From positions 1 to 5,796 of the forward strand of contig CALMBN010000337.1 of the NCBI GenBank assembly GCA_937860195.1: 5,796 nucleotides of DNA. The letters run 5' to 3'. The first letter of the stretch is position 1, and each line of letters starts with the position of its first letter. The stretch is from an uncultured Novosphingobium sp. (GTDB taxonomy: Bacteria; Pseudomonadota; Alphaproteobacteria; Sphingomonadales; Sphingomonadaceae). The position numbers and the translations under genes are program-made. Positions 5,536-5,796 of the stretch are shown here, in pieces. The notes beneath the pieces are model-generated. The model saw only the letters and a program-made list of their open reading frames with translations, did no database searches and had not been told where the DNA came from.

Positions 5536-5546
5536 GATCACCTCCC
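5536..5546 (-). other. Extended Shine-Dalgarno-like sequence in dksA leader, without a start codon
   Basis: The minus strand reads GGGAGGTGATC, a long complement to the 3' end of 16S rRNA, about 58 bases before the dksA ATG. No ATG, GTG or TTG follows at working distance except a GTG inside the motif itself. A small stem-loop, TCGGG-AATA-CCCGA, overlaps its end. dksA has its own site (GGAGAG) next to its start. The role is unknown; it may be chance. Confidence 0.35.
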
Positions 5547-5565
5547 GGTGCCGATTTGAGCGCGC

Positions 5566-5593
5566 CTATAAGCGTCCGCAGATTCCCGCACAA
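5566..5593 (-). promoter_or_regulatory. Candidate dksA promoter
   Basis: On the minus strand TTGTGC (5593-5588) and TTATAG (5571-5566) are 16 bases apart, a fair sigma-70 type pair. A GATTC (GANTC) at 5581-5585 lies in the spacer. Transcription would start near 5559 and give a leader of about 80 nt. Spacing is slightly short and the -35 match partial, so confidence is limited. Confidence 0.35.
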
Positions 5594-5670
5594 GCGCCAA
5601 TCCTGAAGCGCGCTAGAATGATCCACATGAGGCGTGGCTGAACACGCTTCGCGACAAATCTTCAGCCTCA

Positions 5671-5685
5671 TTAACCTTTTGTTGA
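5671..5685 (+). promoter_or_regulatory. Candidate CtrA binding box upstream of the rightmost gene
   Basis: TTAA-CCTTTTG-TTGA, followed by CC, differs from TTAA-N7-TTAA at one base. It lies 65-79 bp before the plus-strand ATG at 5750 and more than 190 bp upstream of dksA, so the plus-strand gene is the likelier target. The second half (TTGACC) could be a -35 element, but no good -10 follows at 16-18 bases. Confidence 0.42.
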
Positions 5686-5749
5686 CCATGATCCGCAACT
5701 TTGAGGGTGCAAGGCGGGTTTCGTCACTCGCCACAAGGGGATCATCAAG

Positions 5750-5796
5750 ATGAGCAAAGCCTGGATCAACTCCGTCAGTCCGTTTATCGGTGGGTC
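5750..5796 (+). CDS. Start of an unidentified gene (cut by right edge)
   Basis: An ATG at 5750-5752 with AAGGGG at 5735-5740 (9 bases ahead) opens a frame reading MSKAWINSVSPFIGG to the window end. The strong ribosome site and the lack of any other gene in this stretch support a real start, divergent from dksA. Fifteen residues are too few to name the product, and I do not recognise it. The upstream region carries a candidate CtrA box, so it may belong to the CtrA regulon. Confidence 0.6.
   Translation, partial: MSKAWINSVSPFIGG

Noticed and set aside
5327..5734. Minus-strand frame of 135 codons across the dksA leader and start
   Set aside because: It overlaps the dksA start in another frame, has no ribosome site at its start, and runs through the predicted dksA promoter.

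Overview
The window is GC-rich and reads as chromosomal DNA of an alphaproteobacterium, most likely order Sphingomonadales (Erythrobacter, Novosphingobium or a relative). The main pointers are a full-length CtrA cell-cycle regulator, a DksA with a degenerate zinc finger, and a LuxR-type HTH protein with a membrane anchor of a kind I associate with sphingomonads. The order is inferred from protein resemblance; no rRNA or other decisive marker is present.

Layout: (1) 1-510, minus strand, is the N-terminal 170 codons of trmB (tRNA m7G46 methyltransferase), running off the left edge. (2) 709-1533, plus strand, encodes a one-piece membrane regulator: LuxR-type HTH, one transmembrane helix, and an extracytoplasmic beta-rich domain. 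A second good ribosome site and ATG lie inside it, just before the membrane helix. (3) A strong hairpin at 1616-1641 separates it from the convergent ctrA (1670-2365, minus). The ctrA upstream region carries a near-consensus CtrA box overlapping a plausible promoter, plus two GANTC sites 9 bases apart, so methylation-linked autoregulation is a reasonable hypothesis. (4) Further along the minus strand come a DUF4112 membrane protein (2519-2935), a lipoprotein of the peptide-type ABC substrate-binding family without any adjacent permease (2979-4442), a short PilZ protein (4503-4874) and dksA (5019-5477). (5) A 272-bp intergenic region separates dksA from a divergent plus-strand gene that starts at 5750 and is cut by the right edge. 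A second near-consensus CtrA box lies in this region.

How the genes may work together: within about 4 kb the window holds the CtrA phosphorelay output, a predicted c-di-GMP receptor (PilZ) and a DksA-type RNA polymerase regulator, with two envelope proteins between them. PilZ, the lipoprotein and DUF4112 are spaced 60 and 43 bp apart and are probably cotranscribed. dksA (144-bp gap) and ctrA (153-bp gap) probably have their own promoters. No phage, insertion sequence, CRISPR array, tRNA or rRNA was seen. The least ordinary items are the HTH-membrane-sensor protein with its internal start, the ctrA control region, an 8-bp inverted repeat just ahead of pilZ, and the orphan lipoprotein.
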